A DNA stretch of 64,000 nt from Streptomyces venezuelae (GCF_008642295.1 NZ_CP029190.1:7237501-7301500); one strand, 5' to 3'. Numbered from the stretch's first letter, positions 1 through 9,716 are shown. Translations and numbers: made by a program. Notes: a model not told the origin generated them from the letters alone.

Positions 1-28
1 CGCCCGCGCCGCGCGCTACGGCTCGGAG

Positions 29-1102
29 TCACGACCCGTGCCGGTGAGCCGAGTAGGTCAGGTAGCCCGCGTCACCACCCTGGTAATACGTGGCCTCGTC
101 CACGGGGGTGATCGGAAGCCCGCCCCGGAGCCGCTCGACCAGATCGGGGTTGGCGAGGAAGGCCCGGCCGAAGCTGATCAGATCGGCGCCCAGGCCGAGC
201 CAGTGCTCGGCCTCGTCCCTGCCGGTCTGCTTCGGGCCCATCGGAAGCACGGGGTTCATGACCAGAGTGCCCGGCCACGCCCGCCGCAGGGCGAGGAGCG
301 TCTCCTCGTCGGTCGTGGCTTCGAGGTGAACGTACGCCAGCCCGAGCGAGGCCAGTTCGGCCAGCAGCTCGGTGTAGAGCTCAAGGACGTCGGTCTCCTC
401 GACTCCCCAGAACGTCGCGCCCGGTGAGAGCCGGATGCCTGTCCTGGCCCCACCGACGGCCTCGGCGACACCGGTGACGGCCTCGACGGCGAACCTGATC
501 CGGTTGGTGATCCGGCCTCCGTAGCGGTCCGTACGCAGGTTGGCGTTGGACGAGAGGAACTGCGAGATCAGGTAGCCGTTGGCACCGTGCAGTTCCACTC
601 CGTCGAAGCCCGCCTCGACGGCGCGGACGGCGGCCCGGGCGTAGGACCGCGCGTGTTCGGGCACTTCGGCGGTGCCCAGCGCGCGCGGTGCCGGAGCGGG
701 CCGGGGCCCGGCGGGAGTGAACACATCGCCTACGGCGGGCACGGCGGAGGGCCCGACCGGGCGCAGGCCGGTGGTGTCCGGATGGGAGACCCGGCCGCCG
801 TGCATCAGCTGGGCGAAGATCCGTCCGCCGTTGGCATGGACGGCGGCAGTCACGGGGCGCCATGCCTCGACCTGCTCGTCGGTGTGCAGCCCCGGGGTGC
901 CCGGGTTGGACTGCCCGATCAGGCTCGGCTGTACCCCTTCGCTCACGATCAGACCGGCTGTGGCCCGCTGGGCGTAGTACGTCGCCATTGAAGGCGTCGC
1001 CAAGCCGCCGGCGGCGGCCCGTACCCGGGTCATGGGGGCCATGACCAGCCGGTTGGGCAGCGTGAGGCCACCGAGCTGATAACTGCTGAAGAGAATCGTC
1101 AT
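29..1102 (-). CDS. Old Yellow Enzyme family alkene reductase (NADH:flavin oxidoreductase)
   Basis: This 357-aa protein has the usual length of FMN-dependent ene-reductases, which reduce activated C=C bonds or nitro groups with NAD(P)H in the cytoplasm. The N-terminal FMN-barrel motif VMAPMTR is at residues 20-26. The active-site His/Asn pair that binds the substrate carbonyl is seen in LHGANGYL (H172, N175), followed by SQFLSS and a YGG turn near residue 194. It is transcribed divergently from the MerR regulator at 1256 and sits behind a long-spacer MerR-type promoter, so induction by electrophiles or oxidants is a reasonable inference. The physiological substrate is unknown. Confidence 0.93.
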   Translation of the reverse strand: MTILFSSYQLGGLTLPNRLVMAPMTRVRAAAGGLATPSMATYYAQRATAGLIVSEGVQPSLIGQSNPGTPGLHTDEQVEAWRPVTAAVHANGGRIFAQLMHGGRVSHPDTTGLRPVGPSAVPAVGDVFTPAGPRPAPAPRALGTAEVPEHARSYARAAVRAVEAGFDGVELHGANGYLISQFLSSNANLRTDRYGGRITNRIRFAVEAVTGVAEAVGGARTGIRLSPGATFWGVEETDVLELYTELLAELASLGLAYVHLEATTDEETLLALRRAWPGTLVMNPVLPMGPKQTGRDEAEHWLGLGADLISFGRAFLANPDLVERLRGGLPITPVDEATYYQGGDAGYLTYSAHRHGS

Positions 1103-1152
1103 GTCAGGACTCCGTCGCGGTCCGCCGCACCCGCATCTCGGGCACGGCGGCT

Positions 1153-1184
1153 ACGCTAGAACCTCACACTGACGTCAGGGTCAA
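1153..1184 (-). promoter_or_regulatory. MerR-type long-spacer promoter for the ene-reductase
   Basis: On the minus strand a TTGACC -35 box (1184-1179) is followed 20 bp later by TAGCGT (1158-1153). The spacer carries the imperfect dyad CCTGACGTCAGTGTGAGG. Spacers of 19-20 bp are the hallmark of MerR-activated promoters, in which the regulator untwists DNA. It lies 45-80 bp upstream of the ene-reductase start and in front of the divergent MerR gene. A very similar element occurs at 56935-56965. Confidence 0.6.
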
Positions 1185-1200
1185 GGGTCTGTGACGCAGA

Positions 1201-1245
1201 ACTCAGCGGACTCAGCGGACTCAGCGGACTCAGCGGACTCAGCGG
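1201..1245 (+). repeat. Five exact tandem copies of a 9-bp unit
   Basis: The unit ACTCAGCGG is repeated five times without a mismatch, directly upstream of the GGGGAGG ribosome binding site of the MerR gene. It lies in the 5' untranslated region, and length changes there could alter expression. Confidence 0.9.
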
Positions 1246-1255
1246 GGAGGACTTC

Positions 1256-1669
1256 GTGCGGATCGGGGAGCTTGCGTCACGGGCCGGAGTCAGCGTCCGG
1301 TCCATTCGCTACTACGAGGAGCAGGGGCTGCTCACCAGCACCCGCAGCCCCAGCGGACAGCGGCACTACACCGAGGCCGAGGTCGAGCGGGTTGCCCTCA
1401 TCCAGCGGCTGTACACCGCTGGCCTGTCCAGCCGCACCATCATCGAGCTGCTGCCCTGCATCGACGCGCCCAGCGAGGAGAATTCCGACTCCGCGCTGGC
1501 GCGGATGGAACTGGAACGCGAGCGGCTGTCCACCCACATCGCCGACCTCGTACGGACCAGGAACACCCTCGACGCACTGATGGCCACGGCCCGCGCGCAC
1601 CGGGACCGGGACCGGGACCAGGAGCGGGAACGGGAACGGGAACGGTTGAGGGCCGCCGCAGGCGGCTGA
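1256..1669 (+). CDS. MerR family transcriptional regulator
   Basis: This 137-aa protein has a MerR winged helix at residues 1-70 (start MRIGELASRAGV, then SIRYYEEQGLL), a dimerisation helix, and a highly charged C-terminus made of RD and RE dipeptides. No conserved metal-binding cysteines are visible beyond C48, so it is not an obvious metal sensor. The GTG start is set by a GGGGAGG ribosome binding site five bases upstream. It probably controls the divergent ene-reductase. A second promoter of the same architecture far downstream could be another target. Confidence 0.92.
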   Translation: MRIGELASRAGVSVRSIRYYEEQGLLTSTRSPSGQRHYTEAEVERVALIQRLYTAGLSSRTIIELLPCIDAPSEENSDSALARMELERERLSTHIADLVRTRNTLDALMATARAHRDRDRDQERERERERLRAAAGG

Positions 1670-1676
1670 GTGCGGA

Positions 1677-3044
<1,368 letters not shown>

Positions 3045-3211
3045 ACACCGGACTATGAAACGGTCACCGGCGCCACGCAAGTCGTGATGCCTTCGGATCA
3101 CCTGAGGCCGCCCTTCAGGTGATTGCCCGTCCTCTGCCGGGCCGGGCCGCCGCCCTGGGGGTACGAGGACTCAGCAGATGATGTGAATCCGCAACCCCGG
3201 TGAGGTGCTCG

Positions 3212-3496
3212 ATGTACGCAGCAGTGCGGCGGTATGAAGGGGTGACCGATCCGGCCGAGGCAGGGCGCCTGGTGGCGGAGGGGTTCGTGCCGCTCATGCG
3301 GCAGGTCCCGGGCTTCGTGGCCTACTACTGGGTTGATGCCGGGGCCGGAGTCATGGTCTCGACCAGCGTCTTCCAGGACCGGGCCGGTGCCGAGGAATCG
3401 GTCTCGAGAGCGGCAGCGTTCGTCCGGGAGAACCTTGCGTCACTGCTCCCCAACCCTCCGCAGGTCATGTCCGGCGAGGTGGTGGCTTCCGGCTGA
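3212..3496 (+). CDS. Small ABM-like (dimeric ferredoxin-like) domain protein
   Basis: This 94-aa protein starts MYAAVRRYEG and contains the pattern of antibiotic-biosynthesis-monooxygenase-like domains: a conserved beta strand, PGFVAYYWVDAG, then a Ser/Val strand with STSVFQD. Family members are small dimeric barrels that act on quinones, haem or act as stress proteins. The catalytic role here is unknown. The start at 3212 follows GAGGTG; an ATG four codons upstream is less well placed. No operon partner. Confidence 0.75.
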   Translation: MYAAVRRYEGVTDPAEAGRLVAEGFVPLMRQVPGFVAYYWVDAGAGVMVSTSVFQDRAGAEESVSRAAAFVRENLASLLPNPPQVMSGEVVASG

Positions 3497-3541
3497 GGGC
3501 GGGGCCGGGGCGGGGGCGGCCGGGCCCTCGCAGGCCCGCTC

Positions 3542-4018
3542 TCAGGGGGTGTCTTCGGCCGTCCATGTGACGGCCGGGGGGAGGACCCGCGCGCACAAGG
3601 GGCCGCCGCACGCATCGGTCAGGCCGAGGCGGGCGACCAGGAGCCCGCTGTGTCCGGCGGCATCGAGAGTACGGGCCGGTACCCCGGCGAGCATGAGTTT
3701 CGCGCGGCGGAACATGCTGAAGGCGCCCGCGTCGTCGACGGTGCCCCAGGAGAGGTAGACGAACCGGTTTCCCGGGCGGCCTTGCACATAGGGGCCCTTG
3801 ACGTCGACACCGAGCGGCGATGCGGTCGTGGTGCACTCCAGGGTCCAGACAGCCGATGCCGCGTCACCGGGCTGCGGATCGAGGAGCTCGGCGGGGCGGT
3901 CGCGGCGCTGCACGGCGACATGGACGTTGCGGTACGCCGGCACGCTGCCGTCGGGTGTCCCGAGGCAGGTGAGGCCGGGCAGGTCGACACCTTCGATGCG
4001 GATGCGCATACCCGTCAT
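3542..4018 (-). CDS. DUF5990-like conserved protein
   Basis: This 158-aa protein begins MTGMRIRIEGVDLPG. The middle reads GPYVQGRPGNRFVYLSWG, which I recognise as typical of the DUF5990 family common in Streptomyces. Function unknown. It has no signal peptide or membrane segment. The start is chosen because GGGGG lies six bases upstream of the ATG at 4018. An open frame continues upstream to 4327 but overlaps the divergent amidase gene and looks non-coding. Confidence 0.75.
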   Translation of the reverse strand: MTGMRIRIEGVDLPGLTCLGTPDGSVPAYRNVHVAVQRRDRPAELLDPQPGDAASAVWTLECTTTASPLGVDVKGPYVQGRPGNRFVYLSWGTVDDAGAFSMFRRAKLMLAGVPARTLDAAGHSGLLVARLGLTDACGGPLCARVLPPAVTWTAEDTP

Positions 4019-4184
4019 GATCCCCCGGGCCGGCCGGAGATGTGCGCCGATTGGCGGGGGGATCGGCTTGCTGGGGTGCGGGCACTGGTGAAGGATCAGA
4101 TTACGGGATGTGCCGCCCATATAGCGTGATGTCACTATTCGCGGCGCGTCCTCCTCTGCATGCCCGACCTGATGAGGAGTGGCC

Positions 4185-4877
4185 ATGGAAGACAGCCCGC
4201 TCAGCCGTCGACGGCTGTTGTGGGGTGCCGCCGGCGCGGCAGGCGCGGCTCTGGTCACCGCCGGGCTGCCCCGGCTGATCGGGGCCGGGGAGAAGGCGGA
4301 GTCTGTGCCGCCGAGCCCCGTACGCAAGGCCCCGGTCGCCGCCGGGCCGCCCGCGCTCCTGCATCCGGACCGCTCGGTGGACTACGCCCCCGCCGTGTGG
4401 GTCGAAGCCTCCGAGTCCAACTACGTGACCTCCGACCGCCCCGAGTCGTATCCCATCAAATATGTGATCATCCACCTGACAACGGACATTTTGCCGATCA
4501 TGCTGTCCAAGTTCAAGGACCCTGCCGAGAGGGTGTCGGCGCACTACGTGATCAGCGCAGCCGGCACGCGGATCGCCCAGTGCGTGCGCGAGCGCGACGT
4601 CGCCTGGCACTCCGGCAGCATCTGGTACAACTACCGGAGCATCGGCATCGAGCACGAAGGCTGGACCGATCAGCCCGTGTACACCGACACGATGTACGAG
4701 GCGTCCGCCGTGCTCACGGCCACGATCTGCGCGAAGTACGAGGTGCCGGCCGACCGGGACCACATCCTCGGCCACATCGAGGTCCCGCACTCCACGCACG
4801 AGGACCCCGGGCCCGTGTGGGACTGGGACAAGTACATGAAGCTGGTCGAGATGGCCCGGCAACGCGTCAGGACCTGA
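4185..4877 (+). CDS. Secreted N-acetylmuramoyl-L-alanine amidase / PGRP-like (Amidase_2), Tat exported
   Basis: This 230-aa protein has an N-terminal twin-arginine signal (SRRRLLWG, then an Ala-rich hydrophobic stretch to about residue 35). The Amidase_2/PGRP fold follows: VIIHLTTD carries the first zinc His, SAHYVIS the structural strand, HSGSIWYNYRSIGIEHEG the core, and ILGHIEVPHSTHEDPGP the second zinc ligand region. It should cleave the amide between MurNAc and the stem peptide outside the cell. ATG 4185 follows GATGAGGAG. An upstream in-frame GTG (4179) overlaps that ribosome binding site. Confidence 0.92.
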   Translation: MEDSPLSRRRLLWGAAGAAGAALVTAGLPRLIGAGEKAESVPPSPVRKAPVAAGPPALLHPDRSVDYAPAVWVEASESNYVTSDRPESYPIKYVIIHLTTDILPIMLSKFKDPAERVSAHYVISAAGTRIAQCVRERDVAWHSGSIWYNYRSIGIEHEGWTDQPVYTDTMYEASAVLTATICAKYEVPADRDHILGHIEVPHSTHEDPGPVWDWDKYMKLVEMARQRVRT

Positions 4878-4915
4878 CACCGCGCATCAGGACCTGACGT
4901 CGCGTCGGGCCGCCG

Positions 4916-6391
4916 TCACCCGGGCTTGCCTTCGCCGTACAGCCACGCATCCCAGACCGAGTCGAGGTCCCGGTCGGCCTTGGCCTCCACGTACGCGGTG
5001 AAGTCGTCCGTGGATGCGTGGCCGTGGCGGTGGCGCAGGGGCCAGCCCCGCAGCAGGGCGCGGAAGGTCTCGTCACCCACGGTCTGGCGGATCCGGTGGA
5101 TCACCATCGCGCCGCGTACGTACACCGGCTGGCCGGAGATGTCCGAGGCGCTGGGCGGTTCGGCGGGCGGGAAGTCCCACTCGTCGTCGTCCGCGGCCTT
5201 GGCGTGGTTGCGGTCGAAGTGGTCCTGGGCGCTGGCTCCGCCGTGGTCCTCGGTCCACAGCCACTCCGCATAGGTTGCGAACCCCTCGTTGAGCCACATG
5301 TCGCGCCACGTTCGTGGGGTGACGGAGTTGCCGAACCACTGGTGGGCCAGTTCGTGCACCACGTTGGTGGTGTGGAAGACGCCGGCCGGAATGGTCGGCC
5401 TGGTCTGGGTCTCCAGGGCGTAGGGCACATCGGCCGCCTGGTCGACGATCACCCCGGCGGCGGAGAACGGGTAGGGGCCGAACCTCCGCTCGGCCCATTC
5501 CATGATCTCGGGGAACCGGCCGAGGACCGCTCCGTCCTCGTCCACCTCCGCGGTGGTGTCCACCGCCGACACGATCGGGATGCCCGACCGGGTCCGGGAG
5601 GTCTTGATGTCGTAGCTGCCGATGGCCACGGTCGCCACATAGCCGGCCATGGGCTCGGCCTGGTGCCAGTGGAAGGTGGCGCGGTCGCCGCTGGTGCGCC
5701 GGGCGAGCAGCCGCCCGTTGGAGATGGCCTGCACCCCCTTGGGGACCGTGACGGTGATGTCGTACGAGGCCTTGTCTGACGGGTGGTGGTTGCCCGGGAA
5801 CCAGGACATCGAGCCCGTCGGCTCACCGAACGCGACCGCTCCCTTGTCCGTACGCAACCAGCCTTCACGCCACCCGTGGTCATGGGTGATCGGCTGCGGC
5901 GTGCCCGCATAGCGCACGACGCTCTGGAAGGCGGCGCCCTTCCTGAGGTGATCGCGTGGCTGCAGGGTCAGCTCCTGCCCCTCCTGCCGGAACCGTGCCG
6001 GGCGGCCGTCGACGGTGGCGCTCAGCACCTCCAGGCCGAGGAGGTCGAGATTGAAGGCGCTGAGGTCCGCGGTGGCCTTCGCGGTGATCTTCGCGGTGCC
6101 CTCGAGGCGGCCACTGCCGGGGTCGTAGGCCAGGGTCAGGGCGTAGTGGGTGACGTCGTAGCCGCCGTTGCCGAGCTCCGGGAAGTACGGGTCGCCGGTG
6201 CCTGCGGCAGCGGGGCGCCCGCCATGGAACGCCGAGCCGGCAGCCCCCGCCCCTGAGGCGTCCACGCCGGTGCGGCCCTCCGCCCCACCGCCGCCACGGC
6301 TGCCGGACTCCGAGCACGCGGGGAGGGCGGCGAGCAGGCCCGCCACCGCGAAGGCGGCCAGCCGTCCGGAAGTCTTCACGCAGCCGATCAT
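4916..6391 (-). CDS. M1 family zinc metallopeptidase, lipoprotein
   Basis: This 491-aa protein has a lipoprotein signal (LPAC, Cys26). It carries the gluzincin motif HELAHQWFGN at residues 346-354 with the third zinc ligand Glu369 in NEGFATYAEW. In place of the GAMEN exopeptidase motif it reads YALETQTR. It is much shorter than E. coli aminopeptidase N (about 870 aa): it keeps the N-terminal beta domain and catalytic domain and lacks the helical C-terminal domain. It is expected to be anchored on the outer face of the membrane and to trim peptides. It is convergent with the amidase gene. Confidence 0.93.
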   Translation of the reverse strand: MIGCVKTSGRLAAFAVAGLLAALPACSESGSRGGGGAEGRTGVDASGAGAAGSAFHGGRPAAAGTGDPYFPELGNGGYDVTHYALTLAYDPGSGRLEGTAKITAKATADLSAFNLDLLGLEVLSATVDGRPARFRQEGQELTLQPRDHLRKGAAFQSVVRYAGTPQPITHDHGWREGWLRTDKGAVAFGEPTGSMSWFPGNHHPSDKASYDITVTVPKGVQAISNGRLLARRTSGDRATFHWHQAEPMAGYVATVAIGSYDIKTSRTRSGIPIVSAVDTTAEVDEDGAVLGRFPEIMEWAERRFGPYPFSAAGVIVDQAADVPYALETQTRPTIPAGVFHTTNVVHELAHQWFGNSVTPRTWRDMWLNEGFATYAEWLWTEDHGGASAQDHFDRNHAKAADDDEWDFPPAEPPSASDISGQPVYVRGAMVIHRIRQTVGDETFRALLRGWPLRHRHGHASTDDFTAYVEAKADRDLDSVWDAWLYGEGKPG

Positions 6392-6460
6392 GACCCAGGC
6401 CCCGGGCGCCCCGATCCCGCCACGCCGTGGGGGTCAGGCGAGTCGGTCAGGTGGAGTCGG

Positions 6461-7123
6461 TCAGGTGGAGTCGCCCCGGGGGGCCGGACTGCCGCCTGGT
6501 GGATCGGCGGAGGCGAGCAGGTTCAGCACGGTGGCCTCCATGGCGTGCCGGGCCTGTTCGGTGTCGAGCCCCGTGGACCGCCAGTGGTGCCAGGCGCCCC
6601 ATGTGGTCACCGCGTCCAGCCCGTCGGCCAGGTCCCTGCGCTGCCGGGCCGGCAGCCGGTCGAGCTCCTCGGCGAGTACTGCCTCCAGGCGCTCGCGGGC
6701 ATCGCGGAAGGCGTCCGCGGTGACCTGGCGGATCCGCTCCGAGGGATGGTCCATACGGATCACCGCCAGACGGGCCGGAGTGATCCATTCGAGGATCCGG
6801 GAGCGCTGCTCGACCAGCGCCGCGACCCGCACCTCCCGCGGCCCTTCGGTGGGCAACGGCCTGATCAGCTCGGCGAGTTGTTCCAGCCGGCGGGTGATGG
6901 CGGTGTCCACGAGCTGGGCCATGTCGGCGAAGTGGTGGAACACCGAGCGGCGCGACACGCCGGCGTACTCGGCGACCCGTTCGGCGGGGAACTCCGTCAT
7001 GCCCTCGTCGAGCAGGGAGAGCAGCGCATCGGCGATCCTCTCGCGGGTCTGCCGGCCACGCTCGGCCCGGCCGTCCGGCGTCCGTCCCTGTTGGCGTTCC
7101 TGCTCCTCGCCCTGCCGTTCCAC
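6461..7123 (-). CDS. TetR family transcriptional regulator
   Basis: This 220-aa protein has a TetR helix-turn-helix near residues 28-70 (TRERIADALLSLLDEG, then VAEYAGVSRRSVFHHFADM) and a variable helical ligand domain. The Gln/Arg/Glu-rich first 20 residues may be over-predicted; an internal start is possible. It is divergent from a remnant of a DUF2993/LmeA-like gene. Its target is not evident. Confidence 0.88.
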   Translation of the reverse strand: MERQGEEQERQQGRTPDGRAERGRQTRERIADALLSLLDEGMTEFPAERVAEYAGVSRRSVFHHFADMAQLVDTAITRRLEQLAELIRPLPTEGPREVRVAALVEQRSRILEWITPARLAVIRMDHPSERIRQVTADAFRDARERLEAVLAEELDRLPARQRRDLADGLDAVTTWGAWHHWRSTGLDTEQARHAMEATVLNLLASADPPGGSPAPRGDST

Positions 7124-7182
7124 CAGGCCTCCCTCGGCCTCGACGGGCCGGTGCCGATCCCGGGCTGTGTCCCGCTGCCCGC

Positions 7183-7488
7183 GACCGGGAGGTCCGGCTC
7201 TCCGACGCCGGTGGCGGCCGGCTGCGGACCGAGAGCGGCGTGCTGGGCATGCCCCTGGTCATCACGGCCGAACCCCGCCTCGACGCGGGCGTCGTCACCC
7301 TGCACGCGGACAGCGCGACCCTGGCCGGCCGCCCCCTCGATCCGGCCGCCTCCGCCGTCGCAGGGGCCCTGTCCCGCGAACACCGGCAGCTACCGCCGCT
7401 CCCGCTGGGCCTGAGCCCCACCGGGGTCACCGCAGGCCCGGACGGGACCACCGCCCACGCGAAGGCCCGCGGGGTCACCCTCGCCTGA
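7183..7488 (+). pseudogene. Remnant of an LmeA-like (DUF2993) phospholipid-binding protein gene
   Basis: The frame ending at 7488 reads EVRLSDAGGGRLRTESGVLG, then a beta-strand pattern with VTLHADSATLAGRPLDP, and ends LPPLPLGLSPTGVTAGPDG followed by a short tail. This resembles the C-terminal third of secreted DUF2993/LmeA lipid-binding proteins, which normally exceed 220 aa. Upstream, the same frame loses family character and a hydrophobic leader-like stretch (FLLLALPFHQASLGLDG) lies in another frame. I infer a frameshifted, internally deleted copy. A short intact gene starting at ATG 7240 is the alternative. Confidence 0.45.
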
Positions 7489-7497
7489 CCCGCCCGC

Positions 7498-8019
7498 TCA
7501 GCCGATCGTGCCGAGCCACCGGCCGATCTCCTGGTAGTCGCGGTCGGTGAGGCCGCGCCGGGCGTCGACGCGGTGCAGGAGGGCCGGTCCGGGGTGGTGT
7601 ACGGACACCCAGGTCCGGTCGATGTCGGTGATCTCGTCATCGACCCAGACGAAGGCACGTTCGGCGGCCCAGTCGACGAGGGTGCGGGTCTTCCAGTGAA
7701 GACCGTGCCGTTCGTCCTGCTCGTCCACGGCGGATGGTTCCGGCCAGGCCACCACCGGGAGCCGGGGCAGGCCGATCCGTGGGGCGATCCACTCGTTCGC
7801 ATCGTCCATCCAGGTCGTGGCCCAGACGAGATCGCACGAGAGCATCGTCAAGCGGGGCCCGTGCCGGGGATCGATCCTGGCCAGCAGCGGATGGGCCTCG
7901 CTCCCGGGCGGCGGCTCGACCCCGGTCCGATACGTGGGGTACCGCTCCGACCCGCCGAAGGGGATGAGCGGACCGTCGACATCGAGGAAGAGCAGGGGGC
8001 GCTGGGCGGAACCGATCAT
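7498..8019 (-). CDS. HAD-like domain protein
   Basis: This 173-aa protein begins MIGSAQRPLLFLDVDGPLIP, a HAD motif I with the Asp nucleophile and the second Asp. TMLSCDLVWATTW probably serves as motif II, and AFVWVDDEITD is the acidic motif IV. Many actinobacteria carry such HAD-fold proteins of unknown substrate. The first Met of the longer frame (8064) lacks a good ribosome binding site, so 8019 is chosen. It is intact, but the IS110 pair begins about 230 bp upstream of it. Confidence 0.8.
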   Translation of the reverse strand: MIGSAQRPLLFLDVDGPLIPFGGSERYPTYRTGVEPPPGSEAHPLLARIDPRHGPRLTMLSCDLVWATTWMDDANEWIAPRIGLPRLPVVAWPEPSAVDEQDERHGLHWKTRTLVDWAAERAFVWVDDEITDIDRTWVSVHHPGPALLHRVDARRGLTDRDYQEIGRWLGTIG

Positions 8020-8066
8020 GACAACACCGTACCGACCGAGTGGTTGCCCTCGACGCGGACACATGA

Positions 8067-8254
8067 ACTGGGCTGAACGGCCGCCGGGTTGGACCGGGCC
8101 CAGGCCGTGGGGCGTGCGGGGGAGAGCTGCCCGCCGGCCAGTACCACTGCGTGCTGACGAACGACAAGGGCAGGGTCGTGGTCGCCGTGGACGCCAATCT
8201 GTACGGCGCGGACCGGGACGAGGAGATGCGGCAGATCGGCAGCTCTGCCCCCCC
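8067..8254 (+). pseudogene. 5' part of an ORF interrupted by the IS110 pair
   Basis: From about 8127 the frame reads LPAGQYHCVLTNDKGRVVVA, then VDANLYGADRDEEMRQIGSS, and runs into the C-tract where IS110 begins. The continuation is at 11170-11315. Deleting exactly 2,922 bp joins the halves in frame. The family is not recognised. No ATG or GTG lies in frame after the stop at 8064, so the 5' end may also be lost. Confidence 0.6.
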
Positions 8255-8255
8255 C

Positions 8256-8488
8256 ATTACCTTCTTGGTGGCCCCGCAATGGGGCGCCCGGCCTCCGGAG
8301 TTGGCATGACTTTCTCCCCCTGTCGAACGCATGGCCTGGGGGGTGGTGTCACCGGCTCCGGAGGCATCGACAGACCGCTGATTAGGGGCATGACCACCGG
8401 CCTTTCCGCAGGTCGGGAGGCTCTTCGTAATGTGGATGTGGCGATCGGTGCCGTGGGGTGGCCGGGCAGGTACGACCGGAGGACGCAC
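8256..8488 (+). ncRNA. Candidate bridge-RNA region of IS110, copy 1
   Basis: IS110 elements of this layout express a structured bridge RNA from the left non-coding end. Its loops pair with target and donor DNA and guide the recombinase. The 233 bp here contain a clear hairpin (GCCCC-GCAAT-GGGGC, 8271-8285) and further GC-rich stems. The exact ends and guide loops cannot be fixed by eye. The assignment rests on family knowledge and position. Confidence 0.45.
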
Positions 8489-9691
8489 GTGATCGACGTC
8501 AGCGACATCGGTGTCTTCCTCGGCCTGGACGTTGGCAAGGGCGAACACCACGCCACCGCCGTCACCCCCGCCGGGAAGAAAGCCTTCGACAAGCGGCTGC
8601 CCAACAGCGAACCCAAACTCCGCGAGGTCTTCGGCAAGCTGCGGGCCAAGCACGGGACCGTGCTCGTGGTGGTCGACCAGCCGGCCTCCATCGGCGCCCT
8701 GCCGCTGGCGGTCGCCCGGGACATGGGCTGCCCGGTCGCCTATCTGCCCGGACTGACGATGCGGCGGATCGCCGATCTCTATCCCGGCGAGGCCAAGACC
8801 GACGCCCGCGACGCCTTCGTCATCGCCGATGCGGCCCGCGTCATGCCGCACACCCTCCGCTCGGTCGACCTCGAAGACGAGACCATCGCCGAGCTGGAGA
8901 TGATCGTCGGCTTCGACGACGACCTGGCCGGCGAAGCCACCCGCATCAGCAACCGGCTCCGCGGCCTGCTCACGCAGATCCACCCGTCTCTGGAACGGGT
9001 CCTGGGACCGCGGATCCAGCACCCGGCCGTGCTCAGGCTCCTCGACCAGTTCGGTTCCCCGGCCCAGATCCGCAAAGCCGGACGCCGCAGGCTCATCACG
9101 CTGATACGTCCGAAGGCCCCAAGGATGGCCGAGCGACTGGTCGAGGACATCTTCACCGCGCTGGACGAGCAGACCGTCGTCGTCCCGGGCACGGACGCGG
9201 CCGCACTGATCGTCCCCAGCCTCGCTGGCTCGCTGCAGGCAGTGCTTGACCAGCGGAAACTTCTCGCCGCCCGGATCGAGGAACTCCTGGAGAGCCACCC
9301 TCTTTCCAAGGTTCTGACGTCCATGCCGGGGATCGGCGTCAGGACCGGAGCACGGATCCTCATCGACGTCGGCGACGGCACTTCGTTCCCGTCCGCCGCC
9401 CACCTCGCCGCCTACGCCGGCCTCGCCCCGGCGACCCGCAGCTCGGGCTCCTCGATCCGCGGCGAACAGCCCTCCCGCCGCGGAAACAAGCAGCTCAAAC
9501 GAGCCTTCTTCCTGTCCGCGTTCGCGGCTCTGGCCGACCCGGCATCCCGGGCCTACTACGACAAGAAGATCAACCAAGGCAAGCACCACACCCAAGCCCT
9601 CCTCTGCCTCGCGAGACGCCGAGCCGACGTGCTCTTCGCGATGCTCCGCGACGGCACCTTCTACGAACCCCAACCCGCCCCTACCGGTTGA
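8489..9691 (+). CDS. IS110 family transposase (DEDD/RuvC-like recombinase), copy 1
   Basis: This 400-aa protein has an N-terminal RuvC-like domain with GLDVGKGEHHA near residues 13-22 and GEAKTDARDAFVIAD carrying the paired Asp residues. The C-terminal Transposase_20 domain has LTSMPGIGVRTGARILIDVG and RSSGSSIRGEQPSRRGNKQL, where the serine involved in strand joining is expected. The position that usually holds the catalytic Glu reads VVVDQP, so Asp may substitute. The GTG start follows CCGGAGGA. It is intact and presumably active. Confidence 0.95.
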   Translation: MIDVSDIGVFLGLDVGKGEHHATAVTPAGKKAFDKRLPNSEPKLREVFGKLRAKHGTVLVVVDQPASIGALPLAVARDMGCPVAYLPGLTMRRIADLYPGEAKTDARDAFVIADAARVMPHTLRSVDLEDETIAELEMIVGFDDDLAGEATRISNRLRGLLTQIHPSLERVLGPRIQHPAVLRLLDQFGSPAQIRKAGRRRLITLIRPKAPRMAERLVEDIFTALDEQTVVVPGTDAAALIVPSLAGSLQAVLDQRKLLAARIEELLESHPLSKVLTSMPGIGVRTGARILIDVGDGTSFPSAAHLAAYAGLAPATRSSGSSIRGEQPSRRGNKQLKRAFFLSAFAALADPASRAYYDKKINQGKHHTQALLCLARRRADVLFAMLRDGTFYEPQPAPTG

Positions 9692-9716
9692 CGAAACCCA
9701 TAGGGGCACCCCCCCC

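Larger units (their letters stand above)
8248..9708 (+). mobile_element. IS110 family insertion sequence, copy 1 of a tandem pair
   Basis: The element is 1,461 bp, bounded by C-tracts that make its ends ambiguous by up to about 7 bp. It carries a long left non-coding end (about 233 bp), a transposase gene, and a right non-coding end of only about 20 bp, the layout of the IS110 group. No terminal inverted repeats are seen. Copy 2 follows directly in the same orientation, and I see no sequence difference between them. Confidence 0.9.
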
